A stretch of 64,000 nt of DNA from Lewinellaceae bacterium (lineage in GTDB: Bacteria; Bacteroidota; Bacteroidia; Chitinophagales; Saprospiraceae). The stretch covers positions 1 through 64,000 of the forward strand of contig JADJOD010000015.1 in assembly GCA_016713985.1 (NCBI GenBank), read 5' to 3'. The translations under genes were made by a program, and so were the position numbers. Numbering within the stretch: the first letter of the stretch is position 1; each line of letters begins with the position of its first letter. The notes beneath the pieces are model-generated. The model saw nothing but the letters and a program-made list of their open reading frames with translations. It did not search any database and was not told the origin of the DNA. Shown here piece after piece: positions 1 to 8,954 of the stretch.

Positions 1-281
1 TAGCCGCAACTGGCACCCCCTCCCGCCGCAACCCGCCGCCTCAAAAAACAATTGCGCAAAACCGCCACATCCGGCAGGTTTTACGCAATCAGACACAGCC
101 CGGGGGCCGGCAATGGGTAGAAGGTGTTTGGCAGTCATGCAGCAAGGCGTTGGGCTGGTGTATACCCCCAAATGTATTGCTACACGGTCAAATTTCCAAA
201 TTTTCGGGCGGAATTCTCATCCGGTCCGGTTTTTTGAAATCTTGTCGTTTTTTTAGGAAGGGTCAGTCTTTTCAACTCGAC
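1..281. other. Non-coding stretch, left edge of window
   Basis: No reading frame here has protein-like composition or a recognisable family. The open frames that run through it continue into the tandem repeat array on its right and owe their length to that repeat. The first 120 bases are C-rich and may be the 3' flank of a gene lying outside the window. Confidence 0.5.
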
Positions 282-492
282 ATGTTTTTTAGGTGTCCCG
301 ATATGTTTTTTAGGTGTCCCGACACGTTTTTTGGGTGTCCCGACACGTTTTTTAGGTGTCCCGACACGTTTTTTAGGTGTCCCGACATGTTTTTTTGGTG
401 TCCCGACACATTTTTTGGTGTCCTGACATGTTTTTTTGGGTGTCCCGACACGTTTTTGGTGTCCTGACACGTTTTTTAGGTGTCCGGACACG
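282..492. repeat. Ten-unit 21-bp tandem array of dyad elements
   Basis: The core GGTGTCC begins at 292, 313, 334, 355, 376, 397, 417, 439, 459 and 479, so the unit is 20-22 bp, mostly exactly 21 bp. Each unit holds a short dyad, GTGTC-CC-GACAC, followed by a run of six or seven T. Units differ by transitions (ACACG, ACATG, ATATG) that mostly fall in the dyad arms, and the last unit has GTGTCCGGACAC, a fully self-complementary version. The spacing of about two helical turns would place all dyads on one face of the DNA. No spacers are present, so it is not CRISPR. Function is unknown. Confidence 0.9.
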
Positions 493-639
493 TAAAAAAC
501 ATATTCACACTGGTTTTTTTCCCAACACTCTCCGTAAAAAACCGGATGCACTTCTTTTTCCATTGCACCGGTTTTGTTTTAAAGCCGGTCGGCCTTGATG
601 ATAAACAAGTGCCGGAAAGGTGAAAAAAAGTGAAACGGT

Positions 640-690
640 ACAAAAAACAAAGCCGCCGTAACTGCCTTTTTCAGGCAAATTACGGCGGCT
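640..690 (-). terminator. Intrinsic terminator of tRNA-Cys
   Basis: An 11-bp perfect stem (651-661 with 680-690, core GCCGCC/GGCGGC) encloses an inner GCCT/AGGC stem. Read on the minus strand it is followed by a T-rich tract (TTTGTTTTTTG). It lies 12 bases past the tRNA 3' end, as expected for a Rho-independent terminator of that transcript. Confidence 0.85.
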
Positions 691-701
691 TAAAACGTTT
701 T

Positions 702-775
702 TGGAGGTTTCTAGCGGATTCGAACCGCTGTAGCAGCTTTTGCAGAGCTGTGCCTAACCACTCGGCCAAGAAACC
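702..775 (-). tRNA. tRNA-Cys (anticodon GCA)
   Basis: The minus strand folds as a complete cloverleaf. The acceptor stem is GGTTTCT paired with AGAAACC. The anticodon stem CAGCT/AGCTG closes the loop CTGCAAA, giving anticodon GCA. The T arm contains GGTTCGAATCC. The discriminator base is T, the identity base of tRNA-Cys, and CCA is encoded. The terminator lies directly downstream. Confidence 0.97.
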
Positions 776-918
776 GGTTTCCACTTTTTCCCGCAGGGCG
801 GGATCGAATGGGCCGCAAAGATAAGCGCTTTTTTCTCAAAGCACACAAGGGTTGGGCAAAAAGAAATTTTCGTGCAGAATCAAATCCGGTATAGTCGGTA
901 TTCCGACAAATCCTGTTC

Positions 919-926
919 TATATTTG
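919..926 (+). promoter_or_regulatory. Candidate Bacteroidota -7 box for the symporter
   Basis: TATATTTG matches the TAnnTTTG -7 consensus of the Bacteroidota primary sigma factor and lies 98 bp before the symporter start. No convincing TTTG -33 box was found at 19-21 bp upstream, so the call rests on one half-site. Confidence 0.3.
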
Positions 927-1024
927 GCCGCCTTAACCAATGCCGTTTTTTTATGGGAAATGTCCTGCAAGCTACTTGTTGGGCATCCAATTCTTTTGTT
1001 CACTAAATCGTTCGCGAAAAACGC

Positions 1025-2632
1025 ATGGGCAAACTACAGACTTTAGACTATGCAGTCTTCCTCGTCTACTTCATCATTGTAGCCAGTTATGGCTACTGGA
1101 TCTATCAGCGCAAAAAAGCGGCGGTCACCAGCGCCAGCGACTTTTTTCTGGCCGAAGGCGCCCTCACCTGGTGGGCTATCGGCGCTTCCCTGATCGCTTC
1201 CAACATCAGCGCCGAACAGTTTGTCGGCATGTCCGGCTCGGGTTTCGCCATGGGGCTGGCGATTGCTTCCTACGAATGGATGGCAGCCCTGACGCTGATC
1301 GTGGTTGCGGTGTTTTTTATGCCGGGCTACATTTCCAATAAGATATTTACCATGCCGCAGTTCCTCGAGAAGCGGTTCAGCCCGCTGGTGGCCACCATGA
1401 TGGCCGTGTTCTGGCTGCTGGTATACGTGTTTGTCAACCTGACGTCCATTCTTTACCTGGGCGCCATTGCGGTATCCACGATTTCGGGATTCAGTTTTAC
1501 AGCCTGTGCCTGGTTTCTGGCCGTTTTTGCCATCATTATCACGTTGGGCGGCATGAAAGTGATCGGTTATACGGATGTTATTCAGGTGGGGGTATTGGTA
1601 CTGGGCGGACTGGCGACCACTTATCTGGCGCTCAACTTAGTGGCCGACCAGTTTGGCGGCGGCGGAATGATGGCGGGTTTGGGTCATCTGCGCCAGCAGG
1701 CGCCGGAGCACTTCCACATGATTTTTGACTCGTCGAATCCCTATTACAAGGACTTGCCGGGTATGACGGTGCTGATCGGCGCCATGTGGATCGCCAACCT
1801 CAACTACTGGGGTTGCAACCAGTATATCACTCAGCGGGCGCTGGGCGCCAAACTCGAAACCGCGCGCACCGGCCTGTTATTCGCGTCGTTCCTGAAGTTG
1901 ATGATGCCGATCATCGTGGTGGTTCCGGGTATCGCGGCTTATGTGTTGCACAAAAACGGCATGTTCCAGGCCGAAATGGTGAACGCCGCAGGTGAAGTAA
2001 AACCCGACCGGGCATACCCGGTGCTGCTCAACCTGCTCGGCCCCGGCCTGAAAGGTTTGTCTTTCGCCGCCCTGACCGCTGCCATCGTGGCCTCGCTGGC
2101 CGGAAAAGCCAACTCGATCGCCACGATCTTTACCCTCGATCTGTACAAAAAGTACATGAACAGGGACGCCGGCGAAGACACGCAGGTGCGGATCGGTCGC
2201 TGGGCCATCATCGTTTCCATGATCATCGCCATCCTGGTGGCGCCGCAGTTGCAGAAACTGGAACAGGGATTCCAGTTTATTCAGGACTTTACGGGCCTGA
2301 TCTCTCCGGGGGTTGTCGCCATTTTCCTGCTGGGTTTCTTCTGGAAACGCGCTACCGCCAATGCCGCCCTCGCGGCCGCGTTGGTGACCATCCCGATGGG
2401 TTTAGCCATCAAAACCCTGATGCCGGATGTGCTCTTCCTCGACCGGATGGGCTGGGTGTTCCTGGCATTGGTGGCGCTGATGGCCGTCATCAGTCTGGCC
2501 GATCCAAAAAGCAAGGATAATCCGAAAGCGATGCGGGTGGATGTGGACATGTTCCGCACGTCCCAGACGTTTGCCATCGGCGCCCTGCTGATCATCGGCG
2601 TGCTGGCGGCTTTGTATATCGTATTCTGGTAG
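1025..2632 (+). CDS. Sodium:solute symporter (SSS/SGLT type)
   Basis: A 535-residue integral inner-membrane protein of the sodium/solute symporter family, which couples Na+ entry to uptake of a sugar or similar organic solute. The sequence shows about 13-14 hydrophobic segments. It has the family-typical first helix (LDYAVFLVYFIIVASYGYWI), the conserved loop ASDFFLAEGALTWWAIGASL, and the ASNISAEQFVGMSGSGF segment characteristic of SGLT-like members. Full length for the family. The start ATG at 1025 gives the N-terminus right before helix 1. It stands alone between the tRNA and an intergenic repeat region, with no enzyme partner, so the substrate cannot be assigned; SGLT-like members usually carry sugars. 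Confident on family, not on substrate. Confidence 0.93.
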   Translation: MGKLQTLDYAVFLVYFIIVASYGYWIYQRKKAAVTSASDFFLAEGALTWWAIGASLIASNISAEQFVGMSGSGFAMGLAIASYEWMAALTLIVVAVFFMPGYISNKIFTMPQFLEKRFSPLVATMMAVFWLLVYVFVNLTSILYLGAIAVSTISGFSFTACAWFLAVFAIIITLGGMKVIGYTDVIQVGVLVLGGLATTYLALNLVADQFGGGGMMAGLGHLRQQAPEHFHMIFDSSNPYYKDLPGMTVLIGAMWIANLNYWGCNQYITQRALGAKLETARTGLLFASFLKLMMPIIVVVPGIAAYVLHKNGMFQAEMVNAAGEVKPDRAYPVLLNLLGPGLKGLSFAALTAAIVASLAGKANSIATIFTLDLYKKYMNRDAGEDTQVRIGRWAIIVSMIIAILVAPQLQKLEQGFQFIQDFTGLISPGVVAIFLLGFFWKRATANAALAAALVTIPMGLAIKTLMPDVLFLDRMGWVFLALVALMAVISLADPKSKDNPKAMRVDVDMFRTSQTFAIGALLIIGVLAALYIVFW

Positions 2633-2720
2633 ACCCGGCTTTCCGGCGGTTTTTTAACCTGTTTTGTGCCGCCACTTTGGATTTTAAAAATAAGAGGGTG
2701 TTATGCCGCACACCGACAGG

Positions 2721-2759
2721 TGTAGTAATAGTCTCATTGCAATTGAGACTATTACTACA
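2721..2759. repeat. Palindromic repeat, copy 1
   Basis: Perfect 16-bp inverted repeat (2721-2736 with 2744-2759) around a 7-base centre TTGCAAT. The core arm AGTAATAGTCTCA recurs at 48813-48845 in the opposite orientation with a near-identical centre, so this is a dispersed palindromic element. It lies downstream of the symporter gene and is not followed by a T run. Confidence 0.9.
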
Positions 2760-2772
2760 CCCAAGTTGTGAC

Positions 2773-2878
2773 AGGATGGGAAAACGGATACGGCGGATAA
2801 AAACGGATTTTGATATGCCATGATTTTTATAAAATCCGTTCCAATCCGTACAATCCGTTTTACCCGTTTTCCCATCCT
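2773..2878. repeat. Composite nested inverted repeat
   Basis: Outer arms of 15 bp (2773-2787 with 2864-2878, core GGATGGGAAAACGG) enclose inner arms (2802-2811 with 2831-2840, AACGGATTTT/AAAATCCGTT). Several ACGGAT/ATCCG words recur within it. Together with the palindrome just to the left it fills most of the 374-bp gap between the symporter and the peptidase; no gene is seen in that gap. Confidence 0.8.
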
Positions 2879-2977
2879 TCAACATGAGTTAAGTCATTCT
2901 CAGTGGAACGTTTTGGTCTTTTAGCACCGGAGCGGCATCATTCGTCCGGCGGATGGGTGTTGTTCCGCGGGTCTTGC

Positions 2978-2985
2978 TACCTTTG
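2978..2985 (+). promoter_or_regulatory. Candidate -7 box for the DUF885 gene
   Basis: TACCTTTG fits the Bacteroidota TAnnTTTG -7 motif, 22 bp before the start codon, so the predicted transcript would have a short leader. The -33 region is not a clear TTTG. Confidence 0.45.
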
Positions 2986-3006
2986 TCGCCCACCATCTGA
3001 TTTGTT

Positions 3007-4779
3007 ATGCGCTCTTTCCCATTTCTGGTTTTTATCGCTCTTTTTTGCGCCGCCTGCGGCGAATCGCCGAAACAACAACCCGATCCTGCGGCCTCTTTAA
3101 ACGGCCTGATCGAAAAATACTACCACGAACGGCTTTCTTTTTTCCCCTTAGACGCCACTCTTCAGGGTGTGGAAGGTTACAACGACCAGCTGCCCATCGA
3201 CGTAAGCGAGGGCTTCCGCCAGCGCCTGCGCGAATTTTACAACCGCACGAAAACCACGCTGGAACAATACGACCCCGCCCGGTTCAACAACAAGGACCGG
3301 ATCAGTTACGACATCCTGTTATGGGAATGTAACATCGGCCTGCAAGGCCTGGAGTATCCGGATAACTATACGCCGGTCAACCAGTTCTGGAGCCTGCCGC
3401 TTACTCTGGGGCAATACGGCTCCGGCAGCGGCCCCCAGCCTTTCAAAACGGTAAAAGACTACGACAACTGGCTCAGCCGTATCGGCCGGTTTCCGGCATG
3501 GTGCGACTCGGCGATTGTGTCCACACGCCGGGGTATGGAAAAAGGGTACGTACTTCCCAGAGCGTTGATTGTCAAGGTTATCCCGCAGTTTAAAGACCTG
3601 ATCACGGCCAATCCCGCCAACAGCCTGTATTATGGCCCCATCCGGCAAATGCCCGCCGAATTTCCGGAAGCCGACAAAAAACGCCTCACGGATGCCTACC
3701 GGGCGATGATTGTGGAACAATTGGTGCCTTCCTTTCAAAAACTTGCCGATTTTTTTGAAAAGGAATACCTGCCGAAAGGCCGCCCTTCATCCGGCATCTC
3801 GGAAACGCCGGACGGCCGCGAACGCTACGATTACCTGATCAAATACTGGACCACCACCGAAATGTCCGCCGACGATATTTTCCGGCTTGGACAGGAGGAA
3901 GTGGCGCGTATCCGTGGCGAAATGGAGCAGGTAAAAACACAGGTGGGTTTTAAGGGCGACCTGCGGGCGTTTTTTGATCACGTGCGCACCGACAAAAAAT
4001 TCATGCCGTTCAGAAGGCCGGATGAAGTGATCCGCTGGTACGCCGGTATGGAATCGGTGATGAAACCGCAGTTGAACAAAATGTTCGACCTGGTGCCGAA
4101 ATCAAAGTTTGAGGTGCGCCGCACCGAAGCGTTCCGCGAGGCATCGGCCAGCGCCGAATACAGCCAGGGCACACCCGATGGCAGCCGGCCGGGCGTTTTT
4201 TACGTGCCGGTACCCGACGCGTCCAAATTCAATGTTGTGGGCGGCGAAGCCTTGTTCCTGCACGAAGCGATCCCGGGTCACCACTACCAGGTTTCACTCC
4301 AGCAGGAAGATACCACCCTGCCGGCGCTCCGTCGTTTCCTGTGGTATGGCGCCTACGGCGAAGGATGGGCGCTTTATTCGGAAAGTCTGGGCAAAGAACT
4401 CGGCCTGTACAGCGATCCGTATCAGTATTTCGGCATGCTCAGCAGCGAAATGCACCGCGCTATCCGCCTCGTGGTGGATGTGGGCATACACACCAAAGGC
4501 TGGTCGCGCGAGCAGGCCATCGAGTTTTCCAAGGAGAACGAAGCGGAGCCGGAGGAGAGCATTATTGCCGAAATAGAGCGTTATATGGCCATTCCGGGCC
4601 AGGCTTTATCGTACAAAATCGGGCAGTTGAAAATTGTGGAACTGCGCCGGAGAGCCGAACAGGCGCTGGGGCCGAAGTTCGACATCCGCGAATTCCACAA
4701 CCAGGTGCTTGATGCGGGTTGTTTGCCGCTCGAAGTGTTGGAAGATAAAATAGATCGCTGGGTGGCGGCAAAAAAATAA
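3007..4779 (+). CDS. DUF885 family metallopeptidase-like lipoprotein
   Basis: A 590-residue protein of the DUF885 family, which is related to zinc metallopeptidases. The N-terminus is a lipoprotein signal (FLVFIALFCAAC, Cys about residue 17), so the mature protein is probably anchored in the outer or cytoplasmic membrane facing the periplasm. The likely metal-binding motif is HEAIPGHHYQ (about residue 420), an HExxxGHH variant. A Glu-rich helix ENEAEPEESIIAEIERY downstream may supply a further ligand. Length is normal for the family. It stands alone; a -7 box lies just upstream. Substrate unknown, likely a peptide. The peptidase role is inferred from the motif; the family assignment is firm. 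Confidence 0.88.
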   Translation: MRSFPFLVFIALFCAACGESPKQQPDPAASLNGLIEKYYHERLSFFPLDATLQGVEGYNDQLPIDVSEGFRQRLREFYNRTKTTLEQYDPARFNNKDRISYDILLWECNIGLQGLEYPDNYTPVNQFWSLPLTLGQYGSGSGPQPFKTVKDYDNWLSRIGRFPAWCDSAIVSTRRGMEKGYVLPRALIVKVIPQFKDLITANPANSLYYGPIRQMPAEFPEADKKRLTDAYRAMIVEQLVPSFQKLADFFEKEYLPKGRPSSGISETPDGRERYDYLIKYWTTTEMSADDIFRLGQEEVARIRGEMEQVKTQVGFKGDLRAFFDHVRTDKKFMPFRRPDEVIRWYAGMESVMKPQLNKMFDLVPKSKFEVRRTEAFREASASAEYSQGTPDGSRPGVFYVPVPDASKFNVVGGEALFLHEAIPGHHYQVSLQQEDTTLPALRRFLWYGAYGEGWALYSESLGKELGLYSDPYQYFGMLSSEMHRAIRLVVDVGIHTKGWSREQAIEFSKENEAEPEESIIAEIERYMAIPGQALSYKIGQLKIVELRRRAEQALGPKFDIREFHNQVLDAGCLPLEVLEDKIDRWVAAKK

Positions 4780-4789
4780 ACAACCCGTT

Positions 4790-5716
4790 TTAGCCCCGCA
4801 AGGCACTCTTTTCTTCCCGCAATGCCTCGCGCAGGTCGCGCCATTGCCGGTCGTTCAGGCTGCCTGCGGGAAATTTTTCACTTCGGTAGTCATTTAAAAT
4901 AACACGAAGCCCGGCGGCTCTTTTGTGTTGCTGATAAAACACGCATTGCCGGATAGCTTTCAGCGGAATACGTTTTCTATACCAGAACAATAAATGGTGA
5001 CGTATCAGGAGGTGCTGTGCCGACAGTTCAAAATAGAACAATTCGTAGCCGCCGAACAGCCAGGATAAGGTGTGCAGCGCCAGAAATGAATGGATATCGC
5101 TGTCAGACGGCGGCCAGGGCATTTGGTATAAAACCGCCGCATTCAAGCCATAAAAAATGATCCCGCGAAATGAAAACAAGTGATTGCCCGCGATACGTCG
5201 TATTTCGGGCAACAGGCACTCAGTTCCAAATCGTCGAAAACAGGTTTGTGGTCGGCTCCGGGTTGGCCTTTGAGCACAATCCGGATGCGTCGGCTGGGGG
5301 GGCGCCATTGGAATACATCCACCCAGATCGTGTATTTTCTTCGTTGAAATGATGTGGCTGAAATGGCGGATAAAAAAAGTTGCTGCTCTTTTCTTTAGCA
5401 AAGATCGTCACCCGCTCCAGTTCTCCCCACTCAAAACCCGATTGGCTGAACCAATATCGAAAAGTCACACCGGAGCGATCTATTGTGACCCGCGGGTAAT
5501 CCCGATATAAAAGATATACAAAATAACACCACATCCCGATATAAGCCGCCAAAAGCAACAAAACAACCGGCTCGTCGAAGCCGCGGCCTTTCCGGAACAA
5601 CAAATAAATCGTAAAGACCGCAAGTAAGGCAAAGAACCCGGTAATTACGATCAGGAGCCGAACGGGTTAAACGGAGAAAAATGGAACCTGCCGGTGATTT
5701 TGTCCGGTATATTCAT
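4790..5716 (-). pseudogene. Frame-broken membrane protein with PH-like folds
   Basis: No single frame spans this gene, but joining frames gives about 300 continuous protein-like residues. ATG at 5716-5714 begins MNIPDKITGRF. The frame must shift near 5655 to reach a hydrophobic segment (LIVITGFFALLAVFTIYLLF), again at the A run 5372-5378 to continue into RKYTIWVDVFQW, and again near 5205-5225 to reach the C-terminal part ending at 4790. Two membrane segments precede a beta-rich PH-like stretch (VTIDRSGVTFRYWF). The C-terminal section (FYFELSAQHLLIRHH, then VILNDYRSEKF) reads like a second such unit. It may instead be two adjacent genes. Three shifts in 900 bp suggest either real decay or clustered assembly errors. 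Function unknown. Confidence 0.6.
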
Positions 5717-5728
5717 CCTGCAAAAGGG

Positions 5729-7127
5729 TTATTCGCTCATTTCTTTTTGCAACTCCTTGATCAGGCGGTCGCGTTGCTCCGTCATCCAGGTTTTATCGAA
5801 CAGAATTTCAGGCACATCATAATGCTTTTTTGCCCCGTTAACAATCCACACCTTTGGGGCCTGTTGTGGAAACAGCGCTTTGTAATATTCGGCGCGGATG
5901 TCCCGGCCGAGGATGTAATAAATAGCCTCCAGTGCTTTATCACAATTCCTCAACGGGCGCAAATACGGTTCGCTGTAAAAAGGAAGCCCGAGCTTCTCCC
6001 TGCCTGTTGGTGTGTTGTCGGTAAGGTATTGCGACAAAAAAATTGCGGCTGAGGAATCGCGTGTTACCTGCAGGACGTTGGCTATCTGGCTCAAACTTTC
6101 CCCGAGCCTGTCGGCCGGGATTTTTTGTTGCGGGCTGATCCCGAAAAGGTCAAACACTTTTGCTGCAAGCCGTTCCTTTGCTCCGGGAATATTTTCCCAA
6201 CTGCCGGGATGTGCATTCAGTAGCCACAGGTACGAATAGTTGGGCGAATCGGATGCCAGCCAGGCTTCGAGGATTGGCTGTGCAAACATGTCGTCCCAAC
6301 AGGACGATAGTTCATCAAAAAGGCAGGACTCACCCGATTCGATGCGGTCCAGGTAATATTGGGTCAATATTTTTTGTCCGGTAAATTTTGAACCAGGTAT
6401 TCGAGCACCTGTTTGGACGGCCAGGGAGGTTCCGCAGCCCGTTTGCCGCAGGTACGAAAGTACTGTTCCGGCGTCAGCAAGCCGGCAATGTCGGGTTTCC
6501 TCAGCAATGTCAGGATCAAATACGTATTGGAAAAGCGGCAATCGACGCATTCCAGCGCAGTTTCAGGCGATGTTTCAGGGCTGCCCGATCTGCGTGCTCC
6601 GGCGGCGACCAGTCGAAAAAAAACGGATAATTCGCGTCGACCTTTTCCGATGAGTTGTGCAGTTGGAAATTTAACCGGGCGCGAATGTGCCGGGTTGCTG
6701 TGTCGCGGTTGTGCAGCATCGCAGCCGCATAATCGCTGATCGTTTCCGACAGGAAAACGGTTTCTTTGGGTTGGAGGAAAAAATTTTTCAAAAGGTCAGA
6801 AGGGTTGGGCGACTGCCGGAAAAACGGGAACAGATCGAACACGCTGCCGCTGCCATAACGGCCGAAATTCCAACACTCCTTATCGTCCGTGGAAGTAACG
6901 GCCTCGTCAAAGTGGTATCCGGCGCCGTCAATTTTGAGCGGGTGGTCTGTTTTATTCTCCACCTGGATGCCGATCCAGTCCGGCCGGGAGAGGCCCGCCT
7001 CCGGCAGGTATTTCAGGAGGATCCTCAGAGACACGCCATCGTGAAGTATCACTTCCCGGTATTGGGAATAAATACTGTTGGCAGAAAACCAAAAGAGTAT
7101 AAAAAATAATATCCGAGTGTAATACAT
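5729..7127 (-). CDS. Secreted hypothetical protein, two frameshifts
   Basis: Two open frames (7127 to about 6585, and about 6370 to 5729) are joined by a protein-like middle segment in the third frame (SPETSPETALECVDCRF and on to VLEYLVQNLPDKK). A single extra G in the run at 6584-6586 and a single extra base in the run at 6370-6375 would restore one frame of about 466 residues. The N-terminus is a signal peptide (ILFFILFWFSANSIYSQ). No family is recognised. The C-terminal half is helical and rich in Trp, Tyr and Leu. It overlaps no neighbour and lies just downstream of the muramidase on the same strand, so it may be co-transcribed. Probably an intact gene carrying assembly indels. Confidence 0.6.
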
Positions 7128-7130
7128 ACG

Positions 7131-8030
7131 CTAAAAATATTCGGCATCCACACCCATCGGGCGAACGAAGAATTCCTCTTCAGCCTCTGGCTCGTCGCCA
7201 AAACTTTCGACACCCAGGTGTTTATTATAAAATTGGGCCAGTCGCACGTCATACTTGTTCGTGGCATAACTCTCCCCGTTATAGGCGCGGGCGAATGCCG
7301 CCCAGTTGAGTTGTTTGAGCGGGGCGATCAGGTTGTTTTTTTCCAAAAAACGGAGAAAAATGTCAAACTGATCGGCTTCCGAGCGGTTCATGGCGTTGTA
7401 AAAGTCTTCCGCGGAAGAGAAGCCGAGGCTGCCGTAATGAAAACCCATGATCTGAAACATGCCCCAGGATGCGGATTGAATGGCGAGCGACCGGGCATCC
7501 ACCCCCGGAATCCGGAGGGCAGAGGCCTTCTGCAACCGGGTGTGCTGATCCATTTTGTACGTGGGGTTTTGCGGGATGTACTTGGGATAAAGGATGTCGT
7601 CGTTGCCGGCTGCGAAAGGTGAAGGATCAATGTTGGATTTCCGGAGTTTATTCCAGAGCACGTGCCCTTCAAACAAAATAACCACCTTGCCGTCGGGCAA
7701 AAAACCGGTGCCGCGGCTTTCCACGTCGCGGACGGCCATCAGGGCTTCCGGGGCGACGCCGACTTTTGCGGCGGCGGCATGGAGGTCTTCCATCTTCAGC
7801 AATTTGGCTTCCGAAGCCTGGCGTTGCGTTTTGGTGGCTTCCAGCAGAGCTGTTTCCGTGCCGCTTCCTACAACCCCGTCGGCGGCTAAACCGGCTTGCG
7901 TCTGGAATTTTTGCACGGCAGCCAGCATACCCGGTCCGTAGCGGCCGTCTTCCACGATGTTGTAACCGAGCAGGTTGAGCAATTGCTGGACCCTGCGAAC
8001 TTCAGGGCCAGAGGAGTTCAGTTTGATCAT
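7131..8030 (-). CDS. Peptidoglycan-binding N-acetylmuramidase-like protein
   Basis: A 299-residue predicted cell-wall hydrolase. Residues 1-65 form a PG_binding_1 module (SSGPEVRRVQQLLNLLGYN then DGVVGSGTETALLE). Residues 90-285 match the N-acetylmuramidase domain family (DUF3380), seen in endolysin-like and secreted lysozymes, with VESRGTGFLPDGKVVILFEG containing the likely catalytic Glu residues and SWGMFQIMGFHY downstream. No signal peptide is visible, which resembles phage endolysins or effectors exported by another route. No phage genes are nearby. The gene ends four bases before the start of the next gene on the same strand, suggesting co-transcription. Family call firm, biological role open. 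Confidence 0.85.
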   Translation of the reverse strand: MIKLNSSGPEVRRVQQLLNLLGYNIVEDGRYGPGMLAAVQKFQTQAGLAADGVVGSGTETALLEATKTQRQASEAKLLKMEDLHAAAAKVGVAPEALMAVRDVESRGTGFLPDGKVVILFEGHVLWNKLRKSNIDPSPFAAGNDDILYPKYIPQNPTYKMDQHTRLQKASALRIPGVDARSLAIQSASWGMFQIMGFHYGSLGFSSAEDFYNAMNRSEADQFDIFLRFLEKNNLIAPLKQLNWAAFARAYNGESYATNKYDVRLAQFYNKHLGVESFGDEPEAEEEFFVRPMGVDAEYF

Positions 8031-8124
8031 TGGATGGGCAGTTTAGTTCAACTTAACAATTGTAGCGCAAGGTAAAACACTCCCGCGAAAATGATCAGAT
8101 GAATTGTGGGTCGACACAACTGCC

Positions 8125-8679
8125 TCAGTGAAAAGGATTGATTTTTGAATAAATCCGCGAATCCAGAAAACGGCCTTCAAAATACATATTTTCCCGGAAA
8201 TAAGCCTCTTGTACAAAGCCGTGTTTTTCCAGAATTCGCCCCGAAGCGTCGTTTTCGGGGTCGATATTGGCTTCTATGCTGTGGAAATCGAGCACCTTGA
8301 AACAATATTCGAGGGCGGCGGTCATGGCTTCGTCCATGATGCCCTGCCGCCAGTAGTCGGGGTGGAGTCCATAGCCGATCTCCGTGCGGTGGTTGGCTTT
8401 GTCCATTTTCCAGAAGGCGATGTCGCCGATCATTTTTGACTGCCCGCGCAGACAAATGACCCACGAAATGCCTTCGTTTTGAGCAAAGGACGTTCGGATT
8501 TTCTCGATCAGTTCAAGCGATTCGCTGATGTCTTTGTGCGGAGGGCGGGCAAGGTAACGCAACACACGCTCGTCAGTGCGCATTTCAAAAAGCGCCTCGG
8601 CGTCGTCGGGTGTGATTTCGCGGAGGAGCAGGCGTGGGGTGTGGAGAGTGGGGAAGGAGGAGAAGGAGATGGAGAGCAT
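8125..8679 (-). CDS. GNAT N-acetyltransferase, RimJ/RimL type
   Basis: A 184-residue cytosolic acetyltransferase. It opens with the RimJ/RimL signature TPRLLLREITPDDAEALF and continues through the GNAT core: IGYGLHPDYWRQGIMDEAM (acetyl-CoA pyrophosphate loop, RQGIM in place of the classic Q/RxxGxG/A) and NDASGRILEKHGFVQEA. Such enzymes acetylate N-termini of proteins, amino sugars or antibiotics. The acceptor cannot be told here. It is the last gene in a minus-strand series starting at the DUF433 gene and is separated from DUF4160 by 14 bp. Confidence 0.9.
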   Translation of the reverse strand: MLSISFSSFPTLHTPRLLLREITPDDAEALFEMRTDERVLRYLARPPHKDISESLELIEKIRTSFAQNEGISWVICLRGQSKMIGDIAFWKMDKANHRTEIGYGLHPDYWRQGIMDEAMTAALEYCFKVLDFHSIEANIDPENDASGRILEKHGFVQEAYFRENMYFEGRFLDSRIYSKINPFH

Positions 8680-8693
8680 ACTTTTTTGCAGGC

Positions 8694-8954
8694 TTAGCGC
8701 AAGGGCAAAATCTTCGTAAGCGGCTCAAAATTGCTGGCTTTTTTCCAGTTTTCAAGCAATTCTTCTTTGTGCAACGTCGCCCATTCGATGACCATGCCGA
8801 GTGCTCGCGAAGGAATTTTACCCTCAAGAACAGTCAAGGAATTGATTTCGATAAGACACTCATCTTCACCATATTGGGCGTGGAAATGTGGTGGGTTGTG
8901 GTCGTTGAAGTACATCGAAATGATGATGCCAAAGAAGCGGCTAATCTGCGGCAT
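8694..8954 (-). CDS. DUF4160 protein
   Basis: An 86-residue protein matching the DUF4160 family by its hallmark FFGIIISMYFNDHNPPHFHA near the N-terminus (HxxPHFHA) and the C-terminal LHKEELLENWKKA helix. DUF4160 genes are usually paired with DUF2442 genes and the pair is regarded as toxin-antitoxin-like. Here its start overlaps the end of the DUF2442 gene by 14 bp, consistent with translational coupling. Mechanism unknown. Confidence 0.85.
   Translation of the reverse strand: MPQISRFFGIIISMYFNDHNPPHFHAQYGEDECLIEINSLTVLEGKIPSRALGMVIEWATLHKEELLENWKKASNFEPLTKILPLR

Noticed and set aside
282..492. CRISPR array
   Set aside because: Units are contiguous with no unique spacers, and no cas genes are in the window.
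150..563. Open frames on both strands across the 21-bp array (repeating CPDTFFR or VGTPKKR peptides)
   Set aside because: They exist because the unit length is a multiple of three and stop-free. Composition is not protein-like and both strands are equally open.
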